This document shows, one piece after another, positions 52,271-63,539 of a DNA stretch of 64,000 bases. Position 1 is the stretch's first letter. Each line of letters opens with the position of its first letter. Source of the DNA: Luscinia megarhynchos (lineage: Eukaryota; Chordata; Aves; Passeriformes; Turdidae); NCBI GenBank assembly GCA_034336665.1, contig JAPFBE010000002.1, forward strand, positions 77,131,405-77,195,404. Reading direction: 5' to 3'. The notes under the pieces were generated by a model that saw only the letters and a list, made by a program, of their open reading frames with translations, did not search any database and had not been told where the DNA came from. The position numbers and the translations under genes were made by a program.

Positions 52271-54962
52271 TTTTATTAAATGTGATAAAGAGCAGCCATA
52301 CTGAACTGATGATCCTTGAATCACCAGCACTTTGGAAGTAAACATTTGAGATCTGACCAGGGGAGTGAAAATCCTGGTGATGCCCTGTCTCCAAGATAAA
52401 CTTTTCTACTGGGAGCTGCCAAGGCAGATGTTGCTGCAGAAAGAATGTGCAGATGTCAAAAGTCTGAATTAAATTCTTAGAAGAGTGTTGAGTGCCTTAA
52501 GCTCATGTCCACTGTGGCTTGGGGTTCTGCAAAGCTTCTGTGGGTTAGAAGAGCTCTACATAACCAGATGGGAAAGAAAAGAGTTTGAGGCAGAATGAGT
52601 TCACTCAAGATACCCAGAAATCGAACTGTTTGCATGTTTGTATCTAAATATTGGCTGTACCTGCAGAATCTCTTCAATGGATGCTTTTCATAAAGAAATA
52701 ATTTAGTTTTACAGATATGGAGTCTTACTATGTGCCTCTCAGCATGGAATGCAAGGGTGGTAACAGCTAGTCTAATTACAGCCACCAATAAAGAAGAATT
52801 TGTAATTAACCACAAAACATTATAGCAATGAGAAACTAGGCAAATTAGAGGCCTGGAGGGTCTTCAGCTACTAAAAAGCTGGATTTTCTGCTATAAGAAT
52901 AGAAATAACAGAACTAATGTTTTGGGTTTTTTTGCCTCTGTCTTGCCTTTATCTAGATTTTATCACTACATAGATTGTAAAGGGAAAAGCAGAAACAAAT
53001 ATTCTCCCTTTGATGGGAAAAAATGTGGGAATCACCAATAGTTATTGTGAGCTTCATCAAAAGAATATTACAGCTTTTTGGTACAAAACACAATATCCTT
53101 CTGGGAAGGGTTAAAACAGAGCTACAATTTGCTTATCACTATCAACTGAACATCTTAAGACTGTCAGGAAAAGATGAAGATCCTATCAAAGGGTGAAAGA
53201 ATGCAAAATAGTGCAATTAAGGTAGCAACTGAATAGGGGGAAAAAAACCAAAACAACCCTTTACCAGTACTACAAACAAGTTTCAAGACCCATGGAGTTG
53301 AAAAAGGTGCAATGAAATGAGTACAATTCATGCCATTGCAGTATCTTTATAAGTAGGTCTCCCAAGGAAGAGCAAATAAATATGGAGTCTGCACATTGTT
53401 AGCACGTGATGCTTGAAAAAGGATTCCTGTGATCTTTTTATCTGGAGAAAAGAAATGAGATTTAGTTGCTCCACTGTATCTCAGCAAATTCTACTTTGAT
53501 ATGAATCAGCTTTGTGAGCCAATGACAATTTTTTTTCTGATCTTCCTATCAGGTTACTCACTTAAGTTCCAATATTTTGCTCTCTCCTTGTAGGACAGGA
53601 AGACCTTGTATCATGCTCCTGTTCAATGTGCATATAGCAGTTTGGATGATTCTACTTCCCATATTTCCTGCAGGCAGCTGTTACAATTCCAGCTCTGCCC
53701 TAGTATGTTATCTATTATAGATCACAAAAACCCAAATAGCTTATCTAAGAAATATACCACATCTATGTTCTTTGGTATGTCCTTGTCATTTAACAGCAAT
53801 CTAAATCCCTGGGCACATCACTGTAACAGATGACAGAGCAAGAATTAATACAATTCTCCTACATATTTTTGAGGAATATATATTGGAAATTGAAGAGTTG
53901 AGAGTACAAAGGCACTGATTTAGAATTTCCAAGGAAATGGAAAATTCAGTTCTGCCACATATTCAAGCTCTAAAAGCAGCTTTCTTTCCTCCTAAAAAAA
54001 AGAAAAAAGAAAAAAACTAAAACCAAACGACAACCAAAGAAATTGACTCAGAAGGAATACCACCATTTATTTCTGTAAGCATCACTTGCTTGTAAGTATG
54101 GAAAATTATTTTTGTGAATTGCTTAATAAGATGAATGGAAATGCACATAAGCTTTGGGTTTTTGTTGCTTTGGATTTGAAGAAACTGTTGGATTTTTTCT
54201 TTCTTCTAGATGATACACTGCAAAGTGTAGAAAGCTCTGGCTGGTTGCTTATTGATAGGTTCTATCAATCTGGAGAGAAAAATTCACTAAGCAGTTTGAA
54301 AGAAGGATGGAATGATGGCTGATGTTAAGTATCAGCACTGGTTTGAAATGTTAGAAGTAGTGCTTTTGTACCTACAGCACTGTAGTTATAATATACAGCT
54401 TATTCCTTCTTCATTCACCAAGGGCTGAATCCTTTACATGTTCTGTACCTTTTCAAATAATTCAAGTTTGCTAATTTCAAATCAATTGTTGTCTTATTCC
54501 ATCTCATCCCTCTCCACAATGCAGTTGTGAATCATTCCACGTGAGGAAAGTCTGTTGTCAAACTCAACTACTTAATCCGTTCTTTGTTTGTAAATATTGG
54601 AGATAGTGTGATAATTTTCTTTGGAGTGTATGGAGCAATGTCTCTGTATGTCAATCAGAATATTTGTGGGGCCCACTCACTTTGGATTGCACTGCAGAAT
54701 TTTGGAGTTTGTCCATGTTTTGTTATCATTTTTTAACCATTTCATTGCTCCAGTACTCATATTTACAACTCCAAGTCCTCACCCTGGTTTACCTCTTGCT
54801 TTGTCGTCCTCTCTAGTTTCTCATCAGCTTACCCCAATTTTCTCTTGCAGCCTTGCTTCTTGCCAGAGATATCTCCTAACTCCACCTATCTATGATAGTG
54901 ATCAATTATTCTTTGCCTCCTTCTCTGACTACTCTTAGTCCCATTGTTCCTCCCCCTGTTTT

Positions 54963-55150
54963 AGAATTCATAGGATCATAGAATAATTTGGGTTGGAAAG
55001 ACCTTTAGAAGTCATGTAGTCCAACCCCTCTGCAATGAGTAGGGACATGGTTCACTAGATGAGATTGCTCAGAGCCTTGTCCAATCTGACCTTGAATGTT
55101 TCCAGGGATGGGCCACCTACCACCTCTCAGGGCAACTTCTTTCAGCAACT
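54963..55150 (-). mobile_element. CR1 LINE 3' end, reverse orientation
   Basis: The plus strand reads the reverse complement of the CR1 tail: CATAGGATCATAGAATAATT, GGGTTGGAAAGACCTTTAGA, TAGTCCAACCCCTCTGC, then GATTGCTCAGAGCCTTGTCCA and TTCCAGGGATGGG. A 122-codon open frame beginning inside it is a by-product. Confidence 0.92.
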
Positions 55151-57522
55151 TTCTTTTCACCACCCTCGAATTCCTCTCCTTTTGCCAAACATGCTTTCTC
55201 CAACTACATCAACAATTTTCTCCAGATATTCCTTCCTCTTGTCAAAGCCATATCTCTCACCAACAATCACCTCTATAGTTCCTTTCAGAGCTCTGAGTTT
55301 TCCCCTTCCTTTCTCTATGCCAGGGTCACCAGACTCCTTTTCTGAATCTTCTGCTTGTCTTTTCTTTGTCCTTAGGGCTTTCAGGCAGATTCCTTTCTTC
55401 CCTCTCCCCAGAGTACCCAGCAGATGAGAGCACTAGAGGTGGGCTCCAGTGCCCAGCCCTATGGAGAGTACTGGCAATCCAAGGCTGGGATTAGAGGATA
55501 GGCCTAGATTGGAACTTCATCCCCTGGCCAGCATGTTGTCTGACACAGACAAATATTTTTGGTTGAGCTGTGACAGTGACTGCAAATGATGGAGAGTCTT
55601 CTGTATGCTGAAAAATTACACAAATGTATAACTGTATTTTATTGATATAAGAATTTATAGTACAAAAATCACAGTTCAAATACTGAGTCATATATTTGTC
55701 TTGGAATCTATGTACAAGTAAAATGCAATTTTAGCTGGAATGTTTACTATTGAATGCTACCCTGAGAGTCTCAGAGATTGAAATAACTGTCCTGTTACTC
55801 ATTTTAGCAGTTTAAGGAGTATCAAGGGTTACTTTTGTCTCTTCTTTCATTATAATAAGATATGGGAAGATTATCTGGCAAAAAAAAATAAAATCTGCTT
55901 AACATGTGAGACTTTCTTTCTTTGTTTTACAACAATAAGATGAGCTATAGTTGGCAACTGCACAGTGTAGAAAACAAATAAAAAGCATGGTGAAAATAAA
56001 AGAGCATAGTGAAAATTACAGCAACTTTATAACAGGTATTTAGCAAAGCCTGGATTATTGGCCAAGATTCTTTCCAGGACTACACCAGCAAAATGTAATG
56101 ACACTCTGTGAAAACCTGACTGGCAATATCTGCTGAATGCATTAAGGAAATGTACTTACATACTGGAAATCCCAAATGTCCAATTTTAAATATTTTTTCC
56201 TCCAGAAAAGCAGTGTGAAGAGCTGCAGCTAGGCTTTTTCTTTTTGCTTATTGTTTATGAGCATCTAGAACACGTTCAAGTCACCTCTTTGTCAAGCAAA
56301 GATCATGTCTGTCTTATAGCCAAGAAAACTGCTTAAAAGTCCAGACTCGTGGGCTTTTATGAAACCTCACCATTTTAGCTTGCTAAAATTTAAGAAAGCA
56401 AAATACTGCAAAGTTCACAATACATCTGCTGAGGTTGGCAAATAGGGTGCTAGTACTAACAGACACATTTCTTAAAAGCAATCTTCACAGAAACCAAGGA
56501 CATCTCCAGGTAGCAGCCACAGTTCCTCTGTATACCAGCATTAGTAAGACAACTGTGAGTGAATGATGTTGAATCTATTTGCATGAACAGAAACCTAAGA
56601 TTTTTTTACAACTTCTGATTTTGCAAATAGAAAAGATAAACACATTGGTCTTTGTAAGCTCAGAAGTATCAAATCCAGAAATAAGCCCCACTATTTTGTT
56701 TAACTGATAAATGACTCTTTACAGATTTTGTTAAGAGATTTTATATGCATTACGTCCTGACTCTTGTCAGATTTGCATTGAAAAATTACTAGAAAAGTTT
56801 CACAGATGAGGGATCTCAGCTGAAGATGTCCTTCTGCAAAAATCTGATAACACCATTTCCAAAGATAAACAAACAAGAGGAAAATCTCAGCTTGTTCATT
56901 TACTGGTATAAGTGAACTTCTAGACAGTCTAGCATATATTGGGAGATTTCAGGAACCTGACAGCACTTGCCATATTGAGCTTTATGTTCTGTGGAGGCTT
57001 CATTGTAAAGTCATGTATACTCCTTCGTTCATGTAGACTAATTGCAAACCTTACTGCCAGCCAATTTCAGGGCATAAAGAAAAGGAGAGATTAACTACTT
57101 CTGCTTCAGTATCTGGGCTGAGGTGACCCAGATTCACTGGTTATATAACATGTAAATCAGAAAACTCTCAACAAAACCTTAGCAAAACAACAGAGCCATT
57201 TCAACAGTTTCACGTGTATCTGTAACCAGCCTATAACTCACTTTAGTCCTCTGCAAGAAACATCTTGTAGATAATAGAGGAGAATCAGATACACAATGTA
57301 AAAGAAGTAAGACAGCTTCTTTGCTTGACCAATGTTTTATATCATTTGGCTGAGTAAGATTTGGGTAGTCTTTACTACTGTCATGAAAACTAGCTGCCAA
57401 ACAGCTTATTGGCTTTGCAATTAAAGAAACAAAATCAAGATTTTTGCAGAGTAACAGAAGCAGTGAAATCCCATCCCAGTTTACTTATGAATGAGCAAAC
57501 AACCTTCCTGATATTCATATGT

Positions 57523-57569
57523 TACTAAATACTGTGACACCATTTAGTATTACTAAATACTGTGACACT
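57523..57569. repeat. Exact 19-bp direct repeat, 28-bp period
   Basis: A 19-base sequence TTACTAAATACTGTGACAC occurs exactly twice, separated by 9 bases. Likely a small local duplication. Confidence 0.9.
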
Positions 57570-58221
57570 GAGAATGATACTAGAAAGGATGCCAAAATGC
57601 ACTACTTTAAATAGCCATGCATGCTTTCTTCCCCAGAAAAGAAGCATGAAAGAAAGTGAACACAGCAACTGGTTAATTCTCTGTCCAAGTCAGCTGATAT
57701 CACAGGTATGAAGTTATTGACTTCAGTGACTAATTTGACAGTATTCAGTTGCATTGCAAAAGTACACCTTAATTCTGAAAGTTTCAATTTTGTCAATGTG
57801 TAAGACAGATTGTGCTTAGTACACAGCATCTTACAGCTATCATTGATTTCAATGGGAGGCTCAAGTTCCTACAGAACACATTAATGAAGTAATAGATTTT
57901 AATAACAGAAAGGACCATTATGGTAATCCACTCAGACTGCTTTGAATTCTGAAAGTCAGTAAACGCTGCTTGCATGAAGTCTGTAACTTAGATCGGAGCT
58001 AACACGTATCCATAGGAAGTACTTCAGTCTTGATTTAAAGACCTGTGTGGCAGCAAACCTATCAGATCCTAGATTAAGTGCTTCACAGTTGGTTACTTCA
58101 GATTTCAGTTTGCTTTTTTTTCCCTTTCAACTTCTAACCATTATGTTTCATTATGATCTTACCTGTTAAACCACCCTTTCTACTCAGGAACTAGATAAGC
58201 TGAGCTTACATGCAGGAAAGC

Positions 58222-58713
58222 TCAAGCTAAGTGCTGTAAGACTTTCAGAGAGGAAACCCAGAATTTGTGGAGGAGAAAATGCTGATGAGCTGGCAGATCA
58301 AGAGGCCCCTGAGGAACCAGAGATCCTGGTGCAAGCAGGCAGGGAGCAGGTAGGGAGCAGGCAGGGAGCAGGGAGGGACCCTGGAGCAGGGGTAGGCACA
58401 GGCAGGGAGAGAAGGTGGTACACATGCTGCCCTGGCAGTCCCACAGAGACATCTTGACTGCAGGTCCCTGTGACAGCAGTTTCCCCAAATTCAGGTTTAT
58501 TTTTTTCCTTTTATAAGAGGATTTCTGATCAGCCAACAGCCTTTGGTCTCCATCCCCTAGGCCATACTCACACTTGGCGATACCAGAGAGTGTCATTTTC
58601 TCAGCAAACGCCTCCTCCTGCTCCGTGGTTGATCCTCTCTGGCTCAGCTGCTGCTTCCCTTTGAAAGGCTCAAAGCAGTCGTCTCCATAACTTGTGATGT
58701 GTGTTTTCTTCAA
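58222..58713 (-). other. Unassigned 163-codon open frame with internal splice donor
   Basis: I do not recognise this sequence. The first 67 codons are polar and mixed in charge (Lys, Glu, Gln and Ser rich), unlike random AT-rich translation. The later part is Leu/Pro-rich because it runs through the 11-bp tandem repeat at 58335-58378, so it is probably not protein. After about 47 codons there is a strong donor, CCAAGT/GTGAGTATGG (junction 58572/58571), which would make 58572-58713 a plausible exon. No clear acceptor lies just upstream, so it would be a first exon or a chance frame. It could also be a remnant of an unrecognised transposon. Confidence 0.2.
58335..58378. repeat. 11-bp tandem repeat, four units
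   Basis: Four units of GCAGGCAGGGA type (units 2 and 4 differ at one base each), followed by looser GGCAGGGAG copies to about 58410. Minisatellite-like. Confidence 0.9.
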
Positions 58714-59718
58714 GCAGTAATTTGATATCAGTTAGTTTATAACGCTGAGTGCTCTGTTTTCAGTATTTTCAAGGCCTTTGCTGTTATCCCACATTAAACT
58801 GCAGTTCCTAGCAGCCGCCTTGGCACAAAGCTCCAGTTCCCAGGACAGGCTCTCACCACAGGCTGATAACAAAAGTGCCACAGGCCAGAACTGGGGCATT
58901 GAGCCTGTGGCCTGCTGCTAACAATGGAAGTGCTCTTCTTAATAGCTTTCATTTATTCCAAGTTTCAAGGCAGCAGAGGAAACTCATCATTAGCTGGCTG
59001 TGCAGCACGACCTGCCCAAATTTATGGTACCACTGTTCTCAAACAGGTACTCCCTCATACTTAGTGTGCACTAAAATTTACACTCCTGGGTAAATTTGAC
59101 TTCAGTTATATTAAGTGTTGTTCAAATGAGGCTAGCTTTAATCAACTCAGCACTGTCCATTTGGTGATTTGAGGTATTTATTTGGTTGGTATTTATTCTA
59201 TATTCTTTTGGGTTACTCTTAAAGCTATGGCAGAAGCCTGGACTAAAAACAGTGGCCAGTGCAGAGACTTCACTGTTTCCCTGTAGTGATTACCCTTTGA
59301 CTGGGGATAGTTCTGCTGGAGGGAAGGAACCTCAGCTCCTCTTTTTTTCTGAAAGATTTAAGGCTGTAGTCTCCTAAAACACAGGAGAGCTCAGCCTGCT
59401 TGAATGACAGTGTGTCATATGTCTGAACAGCTAATTACAGCGCCTTGTATAGTAAAAAGAGGATTTTTTTTACTTTGCTGTGATTTCTAACATTCTGAAA
59501 AAAACCCTGGAAATGTAGAAGGCTATATGTTAAGGAAACTCTCCCATCTGACCATTCTGATGGCAATCTGGAAATCCCATTTGCACCACTCCAGATTTTA
59601 ATGCTGGGAAGAAGCCCCTTTGCAACAAGTAGATCCAGTAACCTGACAGGTTTGACTCCCTGCACACCCCACACTCAGACATAAGTTCCCCTCATCAGCT
59701 TGACCCCAGGTTTCCCAT

Positions 59719-59876
59719 AGCAGAGTCCCAGATGTCCTGTTCCTTTAAAGTAATTTAATTGTGGTGCAGCAACTTAGAGAGCTGGGTGCCTCTGGGGAAG
59801 GACCCCCACTGAAAAGATCCTGAGGTTTTATACCCTCACAGTCTATGCACCAGTGCTTCAAACACCTCTTGATCCA
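59719..59876 (-). repeat. Direct repeat copy L, candidate 3' LTR remnant
   Basis: Shares with 62117-62259 the blocks AGCAGAGTCCC, GGTGCAGC, CTGGGTGCCTCTGGGGAAGG, TCTATGCACCAG and CTCTTG, in the same order and orientation. It sits just past the integrase remnant, where a 3' LTR would be if env had been deleted. Similarity stops at both ends, so this is a truncated copy. Confidence 0.65.
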
Positions 59877-59919
59877 ATGGTGGGTTTTGGTCTGGGGTCT
59901 TGGATTTTCTAGAGAATAC

Positions 59920-59943
59920 CTTAATTAAAACTTCATCTCCAGG
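59920..59943 (-). pseudogene. ERV integrase C-terminal fragment
   Basis: Minus-strand frame reads PGDEVLIK, matching the PGDWVLIK-type block at the start of the integrase C-terminal domain of gammaretroviruses, with Trp replaced by Glu. It is followed by a basic stretch and then leaves the family pattern. Upstream, a stop codon lies directly before the Pro. Confidence 0.65.
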
Positions 59944-60199
59944 CTATATATTATATACCTGTATTTCAGATGGCATGTGCTGATACCACAGAGCATATTC
60001 TTTTCTGCTTTTACATGTTCTTTTTCCATCTACAAAATATACTGTGTTAACAGTATAGTTTGAAGGCAAACAAAGGTTGACTTCTTTCATCTACTGGGAT
60101 GCTGAAAAAAGCCAGCTGTTAAATTATTTACAATAAAATAGCCATCTTTAAGTGGTATTTGCAAAAGTATAGTCGGGGGCCTGGCACCACTGGGTGAGG

Positions 60200-60760
60200 G
60201 GTCATTGCATGTTGGTTAATTGCCCACAAATCCTGCACAAGTACTCAGGGTCTTAATCCAACCTATTCTGGTTTACAGGCAATATAAGAGTGTTATCCTT
60301 TAAAACTCCTTTGTCTAATTATTGGTCTATCTGGTTTTGGATACTTTTCCCAGTTTCCAGATGCACATGGGCTGTGCTGGAACCAACAGTTCCCCACCTG
60401 TAGTGGTCTTACCCCAGAACTCTGATAATGCAACTTGAAGTATTTCTAGTATCTTCTGTTCATTTTTTAAGCTCTCAGTAATCACAGTCCCATTATTAAA
60501 TCTCTTCCTTTTGGTGACAAATGCAATTTTGCATCTAAGGCCTGTAGAAGATCTCTCCCTAACAAGCACACTGAGGAATCTTCTACTAATACAAATCTTC
60601 TCTGCATAATCTTATTTCCTATCATTGCTAGGTTTACTTAATTTTTTTACGTAGTTTTTCCCCTTCCTAGTGGCTCCATGGATGAATATTTTGTTACTGA
60701 CCCTCTTGGGGCAAAGTTTATATGGCTTCTGTATCTACCAGAAATTCAACAATGACAACC
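60200..60760 (-). pseudogene. ERV protease and N-terminal reverse transcriptase remnant
   Basis: The protease active site reads LVDTEA (complement of 60724-60741), where the family has LVDTGA: the Gly after Asp-Thr is Glu. The conserved LLGRDLL block follows at about 60540-60565. The frame then shifts and runs into the first RT segments, including a LPVN-type block and a degenerate motif at 60215-60300. Several in-frame stops. A dead remnant. Confidence 0.8.
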
Positions 60761-60879
60761 ACTCCTCATATACTATATGTCCCTGTTGATCTGGGTGTTC
60801 TCCACAAATTGTGCATTTCTAATTGTATGGCTCCCTCAAATTCAGTGGAATTGCTGGCCTCTGGACATTGTGAAAATCT

Positions 60880-61672
60880 ATCCTTGAACAATTACTCCCC
60901 CACTTGGTTGGAAAGGCCATTCCCTTTGCCTATGTCCTAAATTTCCACAATAGTAACACTGCATTTCCACATTCATTCTCTGTCTCTTTCTGCTTTCTGG
61001 TTTAGGTCCACTAATTGTATTTTGGTCTTCCTCTCATTCATTTTCTCCCCTGGAGATTTCCTGTCAAGGCAGCAGCCATCACATTTTCCACTTTCTCCAA
61101 TTTCCCATTTCTCCTCTACTTGCTCTGCCCTCTGTTTTTTCTTTCACCCATCACACACAAATACTACAACACATGAATTTTCTATAGTTTTACTCCCTGC
61201 CACCCTGGCATATGCACCTTAAAATCCTTGTGGCTGTCTGGTGCTGCCTGACCTACAAAGACACTAATCTCAAGTGTACCATTAAAGTTTTGTGAAGTCA
61301 CTCCCCCATTTTCTAGCAAAACCTATTGGAGGCAGCCCCAAAAATCTCTAGGACTGTTGTCCATTCTCTTTCTACATTCCAGTATTTTAGTCCAGTTAAC
61401 CTTTCATTCTCCATGATTATATTGCTTCAACCAGGTTTTGAACTCTTTGTCTGACATGCAGCCCTGTCCTCCGTGGTATTATCATTCCAGTTCAGGTCAT
61501 TCACTGGCCAGGGGTTCCTGTTTCCTTCTGCTTGCTGTGCCAGTTCTGCTTTGCTATTAATTATTTTTCCTTTTCACCTGGCCAGAACAGCTTGGGTCAT
61601 GCCCAGTACATATATTACAGCTGAGCACGTTTCTTGCTGTCTTCCCTCAGCCTTGGCAGCTCACTTCCCCAT
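60880..61672 (-). pseudogene. ERV gag remnant (capsid and nucleocapsid)
   Basis: A possible gag start (ATG GGG AAG, complement ending 61672) is followed by a stop three codons on. A capsid N-terminal-like segment lies near 61490 and the segment VGQAAPDSH, typical of the capsid C-terminus, at 61230-61253. The nucleocapsid knuckle at 60917-60958 reads CYYCGNLGHRQREW: C-x2-C-x4-H-x4 with the last Cys replaced by Trp. Matrix and much of the capsid are deleted. Not functional. Confidence 0.8.
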
Positions 61673-61755
61673 AATGCCAAATCACTCGGACTCCACGGGT
61701 GTTTGGTAAACACTTGGAGGGAAGTTAGATGGCGTTGAAGGAGTATTTAAAGGCT

Positions 61756-61862
61756 AGGGCGGTGCCGAGGCAGCAAGAGCTCCGGGATTCCTGCTTTGGA
61801 GGTTAATCCCCGCGGGTCAGGGCGGTGCCGATGCTCGCAGAACGCCGGGGCTCCTGCTTTGG
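61756..61862 (-). repeat. GC-rich 44-bp repeat, two copies, possible U3 enhancer of the ERV
   Basis: Copies at 61756-61799 and 61819-61862 (63-bp period) share AGGGCGGTGCCGA at one end and CTGCTTTGG at the other. On the minus strand the pair lies upstream of a TATA-like TTTAAATA (complement of 61744-61751). Paired enhancer repeats followed by a TATA box are typical for the U3 region of a gammaretroviral LTR. The R/U5 and primer-binding site expected between this TATA and gag are not visible. Confidence 0.6.
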
Positions 61863-62116
61863 GGCTCAGCCGCTGTCACCGCCGGTGTCACCGTCTGCTC
61901 GGCTTCCTCTGCTGACTCCTCATCCGTGCACAGCTGATCCAAACATAACAATAATCCATGTGACCTGCGAATCCATTTCCCAGACATAGCCGCAGCAAAG
62001 TTAATTTGTGTAGATCAAGAAGAGCCTTGTGAGGGCCATTGTTCTGCAGAGTGTCACTGCAGGTGACAGCCGGCCAGTGCTCCTGGCACAACGCTCCTGC
62101 CTGCTCCTCGAGTACC

Positions 62117-62259
62117 AGCAGAGTCCCGGACCCGCTGCTAACCTTTAGTGAGTTAATCGCGGTGCAGCTGGGTGCCTCTGGGGAAGGACCCTCCCAAAAT
62201 CACGGGAGTTCTATTCCCTCAAAATCTATGCACCAGCACTTCACAGAGCTCTTGGTCCA
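62117..62259 (-). repeat. Direct repeat copy R, candidate 5' LTR segment
   Basis: Partner of 59719-59876, on the far (5') side of the gag remnant. Together with the GC-rich repeat and TATA-like box at 61744-61862 it would form an LTR with U3 order, if the LTR reading is right. Confidence 0.6.
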
Positions 62260-63539
62260 GTCTCCTCTCTGTCCCGCAGAGCTTTGCGGTGACCGGCCAC
62301 CCCCTGGCTGGTGCTGCCGGTCCCCAAAGGGCCGGTGACCATTCACAGCTCATTGCCTGGGTCCCCAGCCAGGGCACACATCTGCGTTTTTCAAACAGCA
62401 TAAACTGGTATTCTACAGTTTAAGCTGGTATTCTATTTTTAAATATACAGTATATTCAAGAACATGTACTAAATATAATAATATTCATGTGTAGATGCCA
62501 TAGACACTGATAAAGAGCACATACATGTTAATCAAACCAAATCCAACACGGATTTGCTCCTATTCTGGGTTAGCAGAATACTTACAAAGCCACTCTAGTA
62601 CTTTCCAGTGCTACACGGTTTTCCTAGGTAAAAGGCAATTGTCTTCCTTCTCTTTTCTTAGCTGATGTATGACCTCTTTTATCCTAACAAGATGGAAATA
62701 GCAGGTGGAGGTAAAGGAAAATTATATTTTCAGGTATTGACATATTAATCTGAAAATCATTTACATTTCAACATATTTCTAAAGAGGATCTTAAAAAAAT
62801 GTGGTTCTATACAGTAAGAGAGTTTGATATATCATGTTATGATTCTGTTTTAGACTTGTGTCCTTTCTTTACACTCAACACTTCATAGAATCTCAGAATT
62901 GTCTAGGTTGGGAAAGACGTGTATGATGTCCAACTGCTAACCTAGCACTGCCAAGTCCATCACCAAATGATCTCTCTAAGAACCATATTTACTGCTTTTT
63001 AAGTATCTCCAGGGAGGTGTTCTTGTAGACATTCTGTTCATAAAAATGTAAAATGAATGACAGCAATGACCTTAAGAGTTAAGGACAGACGCAGTTCCAT
63101 TACCAGACGCAGTTTTTGCTCAGTTTGAGTAATTTTAAGCACCATTAAAATATTAACTTTTATAGGCTATATTTTGTCCATGTCAGCTGAATGTTCCACA
63201 GTGTTGGTGCTTGAACCAACAGCAAAGCATCTCACTACGCAATTCGTGGTTCTCATTTTGAGATGCTGATTTGACCCCAAACACGAAGTCTGCCTTTTTG
63301 CTGTAACAAAAATGTTTCACTTTCTGAGGAGTAATTTCACATTGGTGAGAGATGACATAAGCACGGCAATTTAGAAAATGGTGAGCCTTTCTAGTGTTTT
63401 TGAGCTTCGTGAGAAAAATCTGGCACACTGTGTATTTTGCACAGAAACGAACAGGTTAATTTCTTTTTTTTCCTTAATGTGACAAATTGCGTGAAACCCC
63501 TAACCGATTCCCTTCTCACCTCCCTGTTTAACAGGATTG
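62260..63539. other. Gap between the ERV and the OTUD6B promoter
   Basis: No gene. Contains a reverse CR1 fragment at 62884-63030 and otherwise AT-rich unique sequence. Confidence 0.6.
62884..63030 (-). mobile_element. CR1 LINE 3'-end fragment, reverse orientation
   Basis: The plus strand reads CATAGAATCTCAGAATTGTC, TAGGTTGGGAAAGACGTG, CCTAGCACTGCCAAGTCCA and TATCTCCAGGGAGG, the reverse complement of a common avian CR1 3' end (CATAGAATC...CTAGGTTGGAAAAGACC...AGCACTGCCAAGTCCA...CTCCAGGGATGG). Confidence 0.9.

Larger units (their letters stand above)
45836..59718. other. Intergenic region between PIP4P2 and OTUD6B
   Basis: About 14 kb, AT-rich. Two CR1 3' ends (51835-52270 and 54963-55150), short tandem repeats at 57523-57569 and 58335-58378, and homopolymer runs. 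A 163-codon minus-strand open frame at 58222-58713 is the only coding candidate; no domain recognised. Confidence 0.6.
59719..62259 (-). mobile_element. Degenerate class I (gammaretrovirus-like) endogenous retrovirus
   Basis: About 2.5 kb on the minus strand, against roughly 8 kb for a full provirus. In provirus order (high to low coordinates): LTR-like segment; a short gag remnant with capsid-like segments near 61490 and 61230-61253; a nucleocapsid zinc knuckle at 60917-60958; protease with the active-site region at 60724-60741 and the GRDLL block at 60542-60559; the first part of reverse transcriptase at about 60200-60400; and a piece of the integrase C-terminal domain (PGDEVLIK) at 59920-59943. 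Most of RT, RNase H, the integrase core and all of env are missing. Stops and frameshifts interrupt every reading frame, so nothing here can make a functional protein. Single zinc knuckle and gag/protease layout point to the gammaretroviral class. Bracketed by a direct repeat (59719-59876 and 62117-62259). Confidence 0.85.

Noticed and set aside
55059..55427. 122-codon plus-strand open frame
   Set aside because: It starts inside the reversed CR1 fragment at 54963-55150 and continues into C/T-rich low-information sequence; no domain.
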